Made by a program: the position numbers and the translations under genes. DNA of 64,000 nt from Sorangium cellulosum. Lineage in GTDB: Bacteria > Myxococcota_A > Polyangia > Polyangiales > Polyangiaceae. The notes beneath the pieces are model-generated. The model was not told where the DNA came from and ran no database searches. It saw only the letters and a list, made by a program, of their open reading frames with translations. Of the stretch, positions 1 through 13,525 are shown piece by piece. Numbering within the stretch: the first letter of the stretch is position 1; every line of letters starts with the position of its first letter. The DNA is taken from NCBI RefSeq assembly GCF_002950945.1, contig NZ_CP012673.1:868001-932000 (forward strand). The letters run 5' to 3'.

Positions 1-75
1 TCTCTGTGCCTGAACGTCGAGCTGGTCGAGACGAGCGGGGGCGTGGAGGCCTCGGCCGCGGAGGAAGAGGAGTGA
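1..75 (+). CDS. rpoB: RNA polymerase beta subunit, 3' end only
   Basis: The first 24 codons of the window read in frame 1 as a short conserved block (LCLNVEL) followed by an acidic tail ending in four glutamates and a TGA stop. That block matches the extreme C-terminus of bacterial RpoB, and the next gene is rpoC, as in the usual rpoB-rpoC order. The gene is cut by the window edge, so nothing upstream can be judged. The 141 bases to rpoC are longer than in many bacteria and carry no other gene. Confidence 0.85.
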   Translation, partial: SLCLNVELVETSGGVEASAAEEEE

Positions 76-216
76 TGCAGTTCGTCACGTCACGAATGCC
101 GCGCGCCTGGTCGATGCGGGTGAGGGAGGCGCGGCGCGCGAGCCGCGCGCTCCCTCGGCCCGGCACAGCGAGCGCGGACGGTTTCATCGGTTTCGGTTCT
201 GTCTCCGGAGGTCTCC

Positions 217-4500
<4,284 letters not shown>

Positions 4501-4515
4501 CGATCCCCGCCCGCG

Positions 4516-4544
4516 CCAGGGTCGGGGGCTCCCCCCGACCCTGG
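4516..4544 (+). terminator. Terminator-like hairpin after rpoC
   Basis: A perfect 12-bp GC stem (4516-4527 pairs with 4533-4544) with a 5-base loop sits 16 bases after the rpoC stop. There is no T-run, which is common in very GC-rich genomes. It probably ends the rpoBC transcript, but could be only an mRNA 3'-end stabiliser. Confidence 0.6.
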
Positions 4545-4782
4545 GCGCCGCCCGTCCGTGGGAGGCGATCTCGCACCGGCGCTCCAGCGCGTCGGCGCGT
4601 CGGTTACCGAGATCGCCGTCCCCTCCTTCACGGGGCTCGCGCGCCGCGCCGAGCTCTGCTCTCATTCACTGAGCGCACCCCATGGCTGCACACGCCGCGA
4701 GCGGCAGGCCAGCTCTCCCCGCGTGCTCCCGTTCCGCGAGGGTTCTCGGGCGCGCGCCCACCTCCACTTCTGAAGTAGAATC

Positions 4783-7044
4783 ATGGTCTCGATGGCTTCC
4801 GTTCAAGGACTGAACCAGCGGATTGCCGATCGCCTCGTCCTCGAGGGGCGCATCACCCCGGACGATCATCGTCGCGCGGTGGAGTACGCCATGCGTCTCC
4901 GCGGCCGGATCGAGGACGCCATCATCGAGCTCGATATCGTCAACGAGGCCGAGCTCCTGAAGTTCATCGCGACCGTCCACAACACCCGCTTCGTCTCCAC
5001 CGAGAAGCTCTCGAAGGCGATCATCGAGCCCCGCGTGCTCGCCAAGGTCTCGGCGATCACCGCGACGCTGCACGGCGTCTTCCCGGTGCTGCTCGACGAG
5101 CGGAACACGACGCTGTCGGTCGCGACCGCCGACCCCGACAACGACGCGGCGCTGCACGAGATCCGGCTGGCCGCGGGCGTGCGGGACGTACGCGCCATCG
5201 TGGCCCGGCCGGCGGCGGTGCGCGCGGCCATCGCGTACCACTACCGCGGCGACACGACCGCGTTCAGCTCGCTGCTCCGGCCGGTCAGCTCGTTCGACGA
5301 GATCCTCTACAACAACAGCAACAACAACCCGTTCGAGCGCACCTCGATCCCGCACGCGCCGGCTGCTCACCCGCAGCCGATGCACACGCAGCCGATGCAC
5401 GCGCAGGCGGCGATGCACGCGCAGGCGGCGCACCCGCAGGCGGCGTACGCGCAGACGGGGCACGCGCACGCCACGGCGATGCACGCGCAGGCGGCGCACG
5501 CGCAAACGGCGTACGCGCAGACGGCGCACGCGCCGCAGCCGTCGTTCGCGTCGCTGCCCGCGCCGCTCGTCTCGGCGCCGCCGGCTCCGGCCGTGATGCG
5601 GGCGCCCTCCGCGCCGCCCCGGGTGACCCCGGCCGGACCCCCGCCGACGCCCGTGCCGCCGTCGCCCCCGGTTCAGCAGCAGGTGGTGGTGCCGGTGGCC
5701 CCGGCGTCCGCGCCGGTCGCGGCGGCGGCGCCGCCGCCGCATCCGACCACGAGCCACGCCTACGTCGAGACGCTGAACGTCCTCGTCAGCCTGCTCGAGA
5801 ACAACCGGCAGGACCTGCGCGGCCACTCGTCCACGGTCGCGCGCATCGTCCGGAAGCTCTGCGAGCGCATCGGCCTGCCGCCGACGACCGTCGCGAGCTA
5901 CGTCGCCTCGGCCTACCTCCACGACCTCGGCAAGAACGGCCCGTACCACCTCACCGCGCTCAACGTGGCCGAGTACGAGGGGCACCGGCTCGCCGCGACG
6001 AAGAGCGTCGATCTCCCGGCGCACCTCATGGAGTCGGTCGGGCTGCCGCAGGAGGTCGTCTCGGCGATCAACCTGATGTACGAGCGCTACGACGGCAGCG
6101 GCTTCCCGGACGGCCTGTCCAGCAAGGAGATCCCGCTCGGGGCGCGCATCCTCGCGGTGGCGGACACCTACGCCGATCTCACGCAGAACCCGCGCAACCC
6201 CTACCGCAAGGCGCTCCGCCCGCCCGAGGCCTGCGACGTGCTCGCCCAGTACCGCGGCACCATCTTCGACCCGAACATCGTCGATCTCTTCCGCCAGGTC
6301 ATGACCGGCGACGACATGCGGGCCAAGCTCCTCTCCGACCGGCACCAGGCGCTCATCGTCGACCCGGATCCCGAGGAGACCACGGTGCTCGAGCTGCGGC
6401 TGCTCGAGCAGGGCTTCGAGGTCTCGATCGCGCGCAACGTGGCGCAGGCGCGCCGCGAGCTCGAGACGAAGGACATCGAGGTGGTCGTCAGCGAGATCGA
6501 CCTGGAGGAGCCCGACGCCGGCCTCACGCTCCGCGCGGACGCGCTCAAGCTCGGCTTCGGCCGCGACAAGACGTGGGTCATCCTCACCGCGAAGACCGAC
6601 CGGCAGACCGCCCAGCGCGCGTTCGATCTCGGCGTCGACGACTTCGTGTCGAAGCCCGCGTCGACCGACGTCATGGCCGCGAAGCTCCGCCAGCTCATCG
6701 AGCGGCGCTCCTCGACCACGGTCGCCCGCGGCGTCTCCGGCTCGCTCGCCGAGATGGGCCTGCCGGACATGATCCAGATCCTCTGGCACGGCCGGAAGAC
6801 GTGCGCGCTCAAGATCCAGGCGAACTCGATGGCCGGCGAGATCCACTTCGCCGACGGGCAGGTCGTGCACGCGCTCTGGGCCGGCTCGCAGGGCGAGGAC
6901 GCGTTCTACAAGATGCTGACGCTCCGGGAGGGCGACTTCCGCCTCGACCCGAACTTCTCGCCCAGCACCCGCAGCATCACCGCCTCGCCCGAGGCGCTGC
7001 TCCTCGAGGGGATGCGCCGCCTGGACGAGGGGACCCTGTCGTAA
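4783..7044 (+). CDS. Composite regulator: MshEN, HD-GYP-like, receiver and PATAN (DUF4388) domains
   Basis: A 753-residue signalling protein. Residues 1-150 look like the MshEN/GspE N-terminal domain, which in known members binds cyclic-di-GMP. Residues 185-320 are a low-complexity linker with repeated HAQAA-type units and proline-rich stretches. Residues 325-510 are an HD-type domain with H348 and the H380-D381 pair (HDLGK), and a DGSGFP block in place of the GYP signature. The usual HHE before it is MYE (432-434). Residues 520-645 are receiver-like, with the acidic pair and the conserved Lys (SKP), but the phosphoacceptor position reads Glu (E571, SEID). Residues 650-753 are a PATAN/DUF4388 domain. 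It probably integrates a cyclic-dinucleotide signal rather than a phosphorelay. The start has no strong Shine-Dalgarno; Met4 (4792) is possible. Confidence 0.8.
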   Translation: MVSMASVQGLNQRIADRLVLEGRITPDDHRRAVEYAMRLRGRIEDAIIELDIVNEAELLKFIATVHNTRFVSTEKLSKAIIEPRVLAKVSAITATLHGVFPVLLDERNTTLSVATADPDNDAALHEIRLAAGVRDVRAIVARPAAVRAAIAYHYRGDTTAFSSLLRPVSSFDEILYNNSNNNPFERTSIPHAPAAHPQPMHTQPMHAQAAMHAQAAHPQAAYAQTGHAHATAMHAQAAHAQTAYAQTAHAPQPSFASLPAPLVSAPPAPAVMRAPSAPPRVTPAGPPPTPVPPSPPVQQQVVVPVAPASAPVAAAAPPPHPTTSHAYVETLNVLVSLLENNRQDLRGHSSTVARIVRKLCERIGLPPTTVASYVASAYLHDLGKNGPYHLTALNVAEYEGHRLAATKSVDLPAHLMESVGLPQEVVSAINLMYERYDGSGFPDGLSSKEIPLGARILAVADTYADLTQNPRNPYRKALRPPEACDVLAQYRGTIFDPNIVDLFRQVMTGDDMRAKLLSDRHQALIVDPDPEETTVLELRLLEQGFEVSIARNVAQARRELETKDIEVVVSEIDLEEPDAGLTLRADALKLGFGRDKTWVILTAKTDRQTAQRAFDLGVDDFVSKPASTDVMAAKLRQLIERRSSTTVARGVSGSLAEMGLPDMIQILWHGRKTCALKIQANSMAGEIHFADGQVVHALWAGSQGEDAFYKMLTLREGDFRLDPNFSPSTRSITASPEALLLEGMRRLDEGTLS

Positions 7045-7067
7045 ACGCGCCGCCCGCGGAGGCCGAG

Positions 7068-7694
7068 GTGGAGCGCCCCGTCTGCATCGAGACCGCGCGG
7101 CTTCGCCTCGTCCTGCTGCCGGTCGATCTCGCCGATCGTTATCTCGCCTTCTACGAGCGCAACCGCGCGCACCTCGCGCGGTGGGATCCGGCGCGCCCCG
7201 AGGGCTTCTACACCGAGGCGTTCTGGCGCGAGCGCGTCCTCCGCGATCACGACGACTTCGCCGCGGACAGGGCGCTCCGCCTCGCGCTCGGGTGGCGCGA
7301 CGACCCGCGCGGCGAGGTGATCGGGGTCTGCAATTTCAACCAGTTCGTCCGCGGCGCGTTCCAGGCCGCGACCCTCGGCTACGCGCTCGACCAGCGCGCC
7401 GTGGGCGCGGGCGTGATGTTCGAGGCGCTCACGGGGGCGCTCGCGTACATGTTCGACGCCCTCGGCTTCCACCGCGTGATGGCGAACTACCTCCCCTACA
7501 ACGAGCGCAGCGGGCGCCTGCTCCGGCGCCTCGGCTTCGTCGTCGAGGGGTACGCCCGCGATTACCTGTTCATCGACGGCGCCTGGCGCGACCACGTCCT
7601 GACCGCGCTGACGAACCCGAACCCCACGCCCCCCGACCCCACACGCGGCCCGGCGGCGCCCCTCGCCCCCCGGAGCGCCGGCCGGCTGCCCTGA
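7068..7694 (+). CDS. RimJ/RimL-type GNAT N-acetyltransferase
   Basis: A 208-residue GNAT enzyme of the ribosomal-protein-alanine acetyltransferase type, which transfers acetyl from acetyl-CoA to an N-terminal amine. Visible family hallmarks are the opening block TARLRLVLLP, and the C-terminal block with N..S..LLRRLGF followed by EGYARD and a late Asp-His near residues 140-175. The GTG at 7068 is chosen because a perfect GGAGG (7058-7062) lies five bases upstream; longer frames run back into the preceding regulator gene. The gap to that gene is 23 bases, so the two may be cotranscribed. The last 25 residues are a proline-rich tail that may be unstructured. The true substrate cannot be told from sequence. 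Confidence 0.8.
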   Translation: MERPVCIETARLRLVLLPVDLADRYLAFYERNRAHLARWDPARPEGFYTEAFWRERVLRDHDDFAADRALRLALGWRDDPRGEVIGVCNFNQFVRGAFQAATLGYALDQRAVGAGVMFEALTGALAYMFDALGFHRVMANYLPYNERSGRLLRRLGFVVEGYARDYLFIDGAWRDHVLTALTNPNPTPPDPTRGPAAPLAPRSAGRLP

Positions 7695-7867
7695 GTCAGG
7701 GTGCGCCGGGGTGTGCCGAGCCCGGAGCCGGCGGCGCGTCGAATTCGACGCGATTTCGGGAATGTTTTGAGCGGCACGATGCGTGCACAATGCCTGGCGC
7801 TCGCCTCCCATGTCGAGGCTTGCCCGCTTACCAAGGTCTTGTGCGCTCGAAGAATCGAGGTGGTGCG

Positions 7868-9259
7868 ATGAAGCTCGGCACGAAGGTTGTCGCGTTCGCT
7901 CTCAGTGGAGCTGCGCTTTCTCTTGCGTATGTGGAGGAGGCGAAGGCCTGCGGCGGATGTCTCGCGCCGCAATCGGAGAACACGCAGGTCACCAGCCACC
8001 GGATGATCCTGTCGATCTCGCCGGAGGCGACGACGCTCTGGGATCAGATCACCTACTCGGGCGAGCCGTCCGAGTTCGCCTGGGTGCTGCCGGTCGTCGG
8101 GCTCGCCGACGTCGAGCTCTCGTCGGACGCCCTGTTCGAGATGCTCGACCAGACGACCACCGTGCAGGTCTTCTCGCCGCAGCTCAACTGCCCGCCGTCC
8201 TTCTGCGGGGGGGCCACCGGCGCTGGCGGCGGCGGCTTCTCGTCGCCGGACGCGGCGGGAGAGGGCGGCGTCACCGTCATCGCGCAGGAGACCGTCGGGC
8301 CCTACGAGACGGTGCAGCTCAGCGCCAGCGAGCCGAACGCGCTCCGGAACTGGCTGGACAGCAACGGGTACAACATCCCTGAAGACATCGATCCGGTGAT
8401 CGACGCGTACGTCGAGGAGGGGTTCAGCTTCCTCGCGCTCAAGCTGGTCCCCGGCGAGGGCATCGACAAGATGCGCCCCGTCCGCGTCTCGACGGCAGGC
8501 GCGAGCGCCGAGCTGCCGCTGCGGATGGTCGCCGCGGGGACCGGCCGGGTCACCCCGATCACCCTCTGGATCCTCGGCGAAGGCCGCTACGAGCCCACGA
8601 ATTTCACCTCCTTCGAGATCACCTCGCCGGAGCTCATCTGGAACTGGGACACCCAGTCCAGCAACTACAAGCAGCTGCGCAGCGCGGGCTTCGACGCGGC
8701 CGGCGGCAGCTCGTGGCTCGTCGAGGCCGCGGAGCCGCTCTCGGCCTACTGGATCCGCGACTCGCTGGTCAACCTCGCCCAGTACCAGCCCCTGGAGAGC
8801 GGCTACGCCGACGCTGACGGCGAGGGCGCTGTCGAGGCCGCCCAGGCCGACGTCGACGCGCTCTTCTCGACGATCCCGGAGGGCTCGACCTGGATCTCGC
8901 GCATCTACGGCGAGCTCTCGCGCACCGCGCTCGCCACCGATCTGGAGCTCGGCGCGTCGATGAACCAGACGACCGTCGACCGCTTCCTTCAGGCGAACCG
9001 GGCGGTCGGCACCGCGCCGACCTGCCCGCCGCCGCCGCCAGGCTGCGAGGACTTTACCGGCGCCAGCACGGGGACCGTGGGCGGCGGCAGCGGCACGGGG
9101 ACGGTGGGCGACAGCTTCGGGAGGCCGGGCGGCTCCGGCTCCGACGTCAAGCCCGGCAGCTGCGCGATCAGCGGCCAGGCCGAGGGGCCGCTCACGCTGG
9201 CGGCCGCCTCGGCGATCGCGGCGCTTTCGCTGGTGCGGCGCCGGCGCAACCGCGGCTGA
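7868..9259 (+). CDS. DUF2330 exported protein with MYXO-CTERM-like anchor
   Basis: A 463-residue exported protein of the DUF2330 family, function unknown. A signal peptide (about residues 1-27) is followed at once by the family's CGGC motif and the typical block with [10 protein letters not shown] and [20 protein letters not shown]. The C-terminus has a Gly/Ser/Thr-rich linker, a Cys (GSCAIS), a hydrophobic segment and an Arg-rich end. This is the layout of the MYXO-CTERM signal, in which the cysteine is processed by a myxosortase and the protein becomes a surface lipoprotein in known cases. The start ATG follows a GAGGTGG purine run. It lies alone between a promoter-sized gap (7695-7867) and a hairpin, so it is probably monocistronic. 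Confidence 0.85.
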   Translation: MKLGTKVVAFALSGAALSLAYVEEAKACGGCLAPQSENTQVTSHRMILSISPEATTLWDQITYSGEPSEFAWVLPVVGLADVELSSDALFEMLDQTTTVQVFSPQLNCPPSFCGGATGAGGGGFSSPDAAGEGGVTVIAQETVGPYETVQLSASEPNALRNWLDSNGYNIPEDIDPVIDAYVEEGFSFLALKLVPGEGIDKMRPVRVSTAGASAELPLRMVAAGTGRVTPITLWILGEGRYEPTNFTSFEITSPELIWNWDTQSSNYKQLRSAGFDAAGGSSWLVEAAEPLSAYWIRDSLVNLAQYQPLESGYADADGEGAVEAAQADVDALFSTIPEGSTWISRIYGELSRTALATDLELGASMNQTTVDRFLQANRAVGTAPTCPPPPPGCEDFTGASTGTVGGGSGTGTVGDSFGRPGGSGSDVKPGSCAISGQAEGPLTLAAASAIAALSLVRRRRNRG

Positions 9260-9280
9260 TCGTTCGGGATTCGGCGCCGC

Positions 9281-9315
9281 GCCGGGCGGAGGTCCCGCGC
9301 GGCGCCCCGCCCGGC
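9281..9315 (+). terminator. Hairpin after the DUF2330 gene
   Basis: A perfect 9-bp GC stem (9281-9289 with 9307-9315) with a 17-base loop that itself can pair in part. It lies 21 bases beyond the stop and 130 bases before panB. No T-run follows, so termination is inferred from position. Confidence 0.4.
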
Positions 9316-9444
9316 GGCGGCGCCGCGCCGCGCCGCGAGCGGAACTGTCGCGGCGGGCCCCGCGCGGCGCCTTGCCCCGGAGGAGACGCCGCTCTAGCCT
9401 TTCGGGAGGCGTGGACCGCGAGTGCGGCCGCGACCCGGAGGAAC

Positions 9445-10392
9445 ATGTACGGTCCGCAAGGTAATGGTGGCGGCGGCGCGCGCAGGGCAGCGCCTCGCTC
9501 GTCGAAGGTCACGGTCCCCGAGATCCGCTCCCGCAAGGGGACCTCGCCGATCGCGATGGTGACCGCCTACGATTTCACGATGGCGCGGCTGCTCGACGAG
9601 GGCGGCGCCGACCTCTTGCTCGTCGGCGACTCGCTCGGCATGGTCGTGCAGGGGCACGCGACCACGCTGCCCGTGACGGTCGAGGAGATCTGTTATCACG
9701 GGCGCGCCGTCGCGCGCGGCGCGCGCCGCGCGCACGTCGTCGGCGACATGCCGTTCATGAGCTTCCAGCTCTCTCCGATGCACGCGCTCGAGAACGCCGG
9801 GCGGATGATGAAGGAGGGCAGCTTCGAGAGCATCAAGCTCGAGGGGGGCGCGGAGATCGCCGAGCACGTGCGGCGGATCGTGGCCGCGGGCATCCCGGTG
9901 ATGGGCCACCTCGGGCTCACGCCGCAGTCCGTGCACGCGATGGGCGGCTTCAAGGTGCAGGGCAAGGGCGACGAGGCGGCCGAGCGCCTCATCGCCGACG
10001 CGCGCATCCTCGACGAGGCGGGCGTCTACGCGATCGTGCTCGAGGCGATCCCGCCGGACCTCGCCGAGGAGGTGACGTCGGCGGTCTCCGTCCCGACGAT
10101 CGGGATCGGCGCGGGGGCCGGCTGCGACGGGCAGGTGCTCGTCTGTTACGACCTGCTCGGGATGTTCCGCGAGCTGACGCCGAAGTTCGCGAAGCGCTTC
10201 GCCGAGGTGGGCGACCAGATCGTCGAGGCGACGCGCGCCTACGTGGACGAGGTGCAGTCGCGGGCGTTCCCCGCCGCGGAGCACAGCTTCAAGCCGAACG
10301 GGCCGCGCCGCGCCGCGGTCGTGCCCGCCGCGCCCGCCAAGCCCGAGTTCACGCCGGCCGACGAGATCCCGCCGCACTGGCAGACGCACTGA
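9445..10392 (+). CDS. panB: 3-methyl-2-oxobutanoate hydroxymethyltransferase
   Basis: Ketopantoate hydroxymethyltransferase, the first committed step of pantothenate and coenzyme A synthesis: alpha-ketoisovalerate plus methylene-tetrahydrofolate gives ketopantoate. The 315-residue protein has the family blocks in order: [31 protein letters not shown], the metal-binding region [35 protein letters not shown], and [15 protein letters not shown]. About 45 C-terminal residues, rich in Pro and Ala, exceed the usual length, and about 25 N-terminal residues precede the first conserved strand. No panC or panD lies beside it. It converges with the BatA-like gene, with 42 bases between the two stops. 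Confidence 0.97.
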   Translation: MYGPQGNGGGGARRAAPRSSKVTVPEIRSRKGTSPIAMVTAYDFTMARLLDEGGADLLLVGDSLGMVVQGHATTLPVTVEEICYHGRAVARGARRAHVVGDMPFMSFQLSPMHALENAGRMMKEGSFESIKLEGGAEIAEHVRRIVAAGIPVMGHLGLTPQSVHAMGGFKVQGKGDEAAERLIADARILDEAGVYAIVLEAIPPDLAEEVTSAVSVPTIGIGAGAGCDGQVLVCYDLLGMFRELTPKFAKRFAEVGDQIVEATRAYVDEVQSRAFPAAEHSFKPNGPRRAAVVPAAPAKPEFTPADEIPPHWQTH

Positions 10393-10434
10393 GAAGACGG
10401 CGGGCGCTCGGCCGGCGCTGAAGGCGGCGGGCGC

Positions 10435-12570
10435 TCAGCCGGCCTGACCCTCCGCTGGCGCGCGCCGCGCGCCGAGGGCGCGCAGCAGGAGCTCGGCCGC
10501 GAGCAGCACGAGCAACACGAGCGCCACGTAGGGCGACGCGTCGATGGACGCGGACATGCCGCCCAGCTCGGCCGCGCGGGCGCTCTGGGCCACGCGCCGG
10601 GGGCGCAGGTCGATCTCGCGCTCCGGGATCGACACGACGCGCGTCGAGCGCTCGCCGTCGAGGGTGAGCTCGTACAGGCCGGCGAGCGGGGGCGACACGC
10701 GCAGCCGCCGCTCGACCTCGGCGACCGGCAGCGCCTCGCGCGGGGCGGAGCTCGCGGCCCCGGGGCCGCCGTCGTAACGCACGCGCTCGACCTTCACGTC
10801 GCGGTAGCCGTCGAAGGTCCACGTGTCCCCGGCGGCGAGGCGGCGCGCCCCGCCGCGGGCGCGCGCGGCGCCGACGAACCCGTCGAGCAACGAGAGGAAC
10901 GCCGGCCGCAGCGCCACGTCGCTCTCCTCGGTGCTGAACGGCAGCGTCATGAACAGCACGACGCCGCGCCCGAGCGGGCGGCGCACGAGGAACGGCGCGC
11001 CGTCCTTCCACCGGGCGAGCACCTCGGCCCCCTCGGACGCCGCCGCGTCCAGCGTGGCCCGGCCGCGCGGCGCGACGTCGGTCAGGCCGGCCGCGGACGG
11101 GCCGAGCCAGCCCGCGGTGGCGGGATCCACGCCGCGCGCCGGGGAGGCCGACCAGCGGACGACGCCGGGCACGAGCGGCTCGAACCCGGCGCCGAGCGGC
11201 GCCGCGGCCGCGCGCGGCCCCAGCGTCAGCAGCGCGACGCCGCCGCGCTCGACCCACGCGGCGAGCGAGCGGCGGACCTCCGGCGTGAAGCCGGGCGCGT
11301 CGTCGACGATGAGCCCCGCGTGGGCGGAGAGCTCGCCCTCGTGCTCCGGCACCGACGGCAGAGGCCTGACCTGCGCGTCGAGGTCGAGCGCGGAGAGCGC
11401 CTGCTCGAGCGGCGGAGGGCCGCCCGTCTCCACGTGGGTGATCGCGGGGTCGACGACGGCGGCGATCGAGAGCGGGCCGCCCGCGGAGAGGAGCGGGGCG
11501 CGGTCGTCCGCGGCGATCGCGTCGCCGCCGGTGAGCGCGGCGGTCAGGATCTCGGGCGTCTCGGCGGGCAGGTCGAGCGAGATCTCCTCGGCGCGCAGCC
11601 GGGGATCGAGCGCGACCTTGCCGAGCACCACGTCGCCGGCGCGCACCTCGAGGGAGCGCCTCGCGGCCGCCGTGGCGCCGGCGGCGCCGGCGGCGCTGCC
11701 CGCCGGGGCCGGCGGCGCCGCGCCGCCGTCGCGCCCCGCGCCGGCGAGGCCGTCGCCGCCCTCGCCGGCCGCGGCGGTGCAGACGACACGGATGCGCGCT
11801 CGCTGGCCGGACCGGTCGGCGCGCACGATCCCGCAGTCCTCGCCGCCGGCCTCGAGCTCCTCCAGCGGCACCCACGTGGCGATGTCCGGGCTGCCCGCGA
11901 TCGGCGGCGCGCCGGGCGAGCCATCCGCGAGATCGCTGAGGAGCACGATGCGCTTGTCGCCCTGGGGCAGCCCCCGGAGCAGGTCGCGCGCGAGGTCCAG
12001 GGCGCCGTCGAGGTCCGTGGCGCGGTCCGACGGCGCCACCGCGGCGAGCGCCTCGGAGACGGCGGCGAGGTTGGTCGTCGACGCGAGGGCGACGCGGGCC
12101 GGGGCGCCCGCGAGCACGACCGCCGCGGCGTCGCCGGGCGCGAGCCCGCCGGCGAGCTCGCGCGCGGCCTCGAGGGCGCGCTCGAAGCGCGAGGGCGCGC
12201 CGCTCTCCTGCGCGGCGCGCGCGTCGGCGCCGCCGGCGCGGTCGACAGGCGCGCGCATGCTCAGCGAGTCGTCGATGACGATCGCGAGCGCGACGGAGGC
12301 GCCGGCCTTGCGGCTGAGCGCGAGGTGCGAGCAGCGCAGGAGCGGCGTGGCGCCGAGCACCGCCAGCGCGAGCACCGAGAGGGCCCGGGTGGAGAAGAGG
12401 GCGCGGTCCTCGAGCAGGCTCCGGCGCCGCGCCGTGGGCGGCGTGGGCGGGACGAGGCGCGCGGGCGGGAACGGCCGCTCCTCGGCGCGGCGCCGGCGCA
12501 GGAGGTGCGCGGCGACCGGCGCGCCGACGAGCAGCGCGACGAGCAGCGCGCCGAGCGTGACGAAGCTCAT
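10435..12570 (-). CDS. BatA-like membrane protein with von Willebrand A domain
   Basis: A 711-residue inner-membrane protein. It opens with a transmembrane segment and the RRRAEERPFPP stretch typical of the BatA N-terminal (aerotolerance) domain, then a second membrane segment near residues 60-78. A vWA domain follows with the metal-site DxSxS as D100-D-S-L-S104. The middle resembles the class I glutamine-amidotransferase-like fold often fused in these proteins, and a last membrane segment lies near residue 690. Its ATG overlaps the stop of the DUF58 gene by four bases, so the two are translationally coupled. In known Bat operons a MoxR ATPase precedes DUF58; none is visible in this cluster. 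The exact role is unknown. Confidence 0.8.
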   Translation of the reverse strand: MSFVTLGALLVALLVGAPVAAHLLRRRRAEERPFPPARLVPPTPPTARRRSLLEDRALFSTRALSVLALAVLGATPLLRCSHLALSRKAGASVALAIVIDDSLSMRAPVDRAGGADARAAQESGAPSRFERALEAARELAGGLAPGDAAAVVLAGAPARVALASTTNLAAVSEALAAVAPSDRATDLDGALDLARDLLRGLPQGDKRIVLLSDLADGSPGAPPIAGSPDIATWVPLEELEAGGEDCGIVRADRSGQRARIRVVCTAAAGEGGDGLAGAGRDGGAAPPAPAGSAAGAAGATAAARRSLEVRAGDVVLGKVALDPRLRAEEISLDLPAETPEILTAALTGGDAIAADDRAPLLSAGGPLSIAAVVDPAITHVETGGPPPLEQALSALDLDAQVRPLPSVPEHEGELSAHAGLIVDDAPGFTPEVRRSLAAWVERGGVALLTLGPRAAAAPLGAGFEPLVPGVVRWSASPARGVDPATAGWLGPSAAGLTDVAPRGRATLDAAASEGAEVLARWKDGAPFLVRRPLGRGVVLFMTLPFSTEESDVALRPAFLSLLDGFVGAARARGGARRLAAGDTWTFDGYRDVKVERVRYDGGPGAASSAPREALPVAEVERRLRVSPPLAGLYELTLDGERSTRVVSIPEREIDLRPRRVAQSARAAELGGMSASIDASPYVALVLLVLLAAELLLRALGARRAPAEGQAG

Positions 12571-13514
12571 CGCCGCACCTCGGCGATCGCCTGGACGAGC
12601 GTGCGGACGACGTCGGTCGGCGGGTCGGCGGTCGTCGCGCGGAGCAGGCGGCCGCCGCGCGACGCGAGCCCGCGCGACCAGACCTCGGCGAGCGCGGCGA
12701 GGCGCGCCTGGTACTGCGCGCGGACCGCGCCCGCGTCGGCCTCGACCACGGCGCCGCCCTCGAGGGCGCGGAGGCGGACGTTGCCGTCGAAGTCGAGGTC
12801 CGCCTCGGTGGGGTCGAGGACCTGGAGGGCGATCAGCGTGCGGCCGCCCGTGCTGAGCGGCGTGAACGCGGCGAGCGCGCGGTCTGGATCGCCGGATTCG
12901 CTAGCAAGATCGAGGAGATCCGAGAGGAGGAGGACCACGGCGCCGCGGCGGGCCTTCTTCGCGATGGGCGCGAGCGCGCGCTCGATGGCGCCGGCGTCGC
13001 CGCTCCAGTCCTGGGCGGCGGAGGTGGCCTCGAGGGCGCCGACGATCCGCTCGAACGCCTCGCGCCCGGCCATGGCGGGCAGGCCGTGGGTGCCGGCGCC
13101 GCCGAGCCAGGCGAGCCCCACGGGGTCGCCGGTGGCGAGCGCGACGCGGGCCATGGCCGCGGCGACGAGCGCCGCGTAGGCGAGCTTGGCGCCGGGCGCG
13201 CGCCGGCCGCGGTAGGACATCGAGGCGGTCGCGTCGACGCAGAGCCAGAGGGCGCGATCGGTCTCGGTCTCGAACTCGCGCACCATGAGGCGGTCGTGGC
13301 GGAGCAGGGCGCGGCGGTCGAAGAAGCGGAGGTCGTCGCCGGGCACGTAGGGCCGCTGCCCCCCGAACTCGACGCCGGCGCCCTTGCGGATGCTCCGGTG
13401 CATCCCGGCGTAGACGCCCTCGGCGACGGCGCGCGATTTCAGGCGGAGCGGGGCGAGCCCGCCCCAGTCGATGGGGAATGCGGCGCGCGAGGCGCGGTCG
13501 GAGGAGGGCGGCAC
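12567..13514 (-). CDS. DUF58 domain protein
   Basis: A 315-residue DUF58 protein, the usual partner of MoxR ATPases and Bat membrane proteins. Family hallmarks are VEFGGQRPYVPGDDLRFFDRR, REFETETDRALWLCVDATASM (the degenerate vWA metal site) and the regular hydrophobic strands after it. The start is a GTG. The stop overlaps the ATG of the BatA-like gene. The gene begins 11 bases after the stop of the MYXO-CTERM gene, so it is probably part of the same minus-strand transcript. The MoxR gene normally found with it is not in this cluster. Confidence 0.88.
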   Translation of the reverse strand: MPPSSDRASRAAFPIDWGGLAPLRLKSRAVAEGVYAGMHRSIRKGAGVEFGGQRPYVPGDDLRFFDRRALLRHDRLMVREFETETDRALWLCVDATASMSYRGRRAPGAKLAYAALVAAAMARVALATGDPVGLAWLGGAGTHGLPAMAGREAFERIVGALEATSAAQDWSGDAGAIERALAPIAKKARRGAVVLLLSDLLDLASESGDPDRALAAFTPLSTGGRTLIALQVLDPTEADLDFDGNVRLRALEGGAVVEADAGAVRAQYQARLAALAEVWSRGLASRGGRLLRATTADPPTDVVRTLVQAIAEVRR

Positions 13515-13525
13515 GGAGGCGCTTC

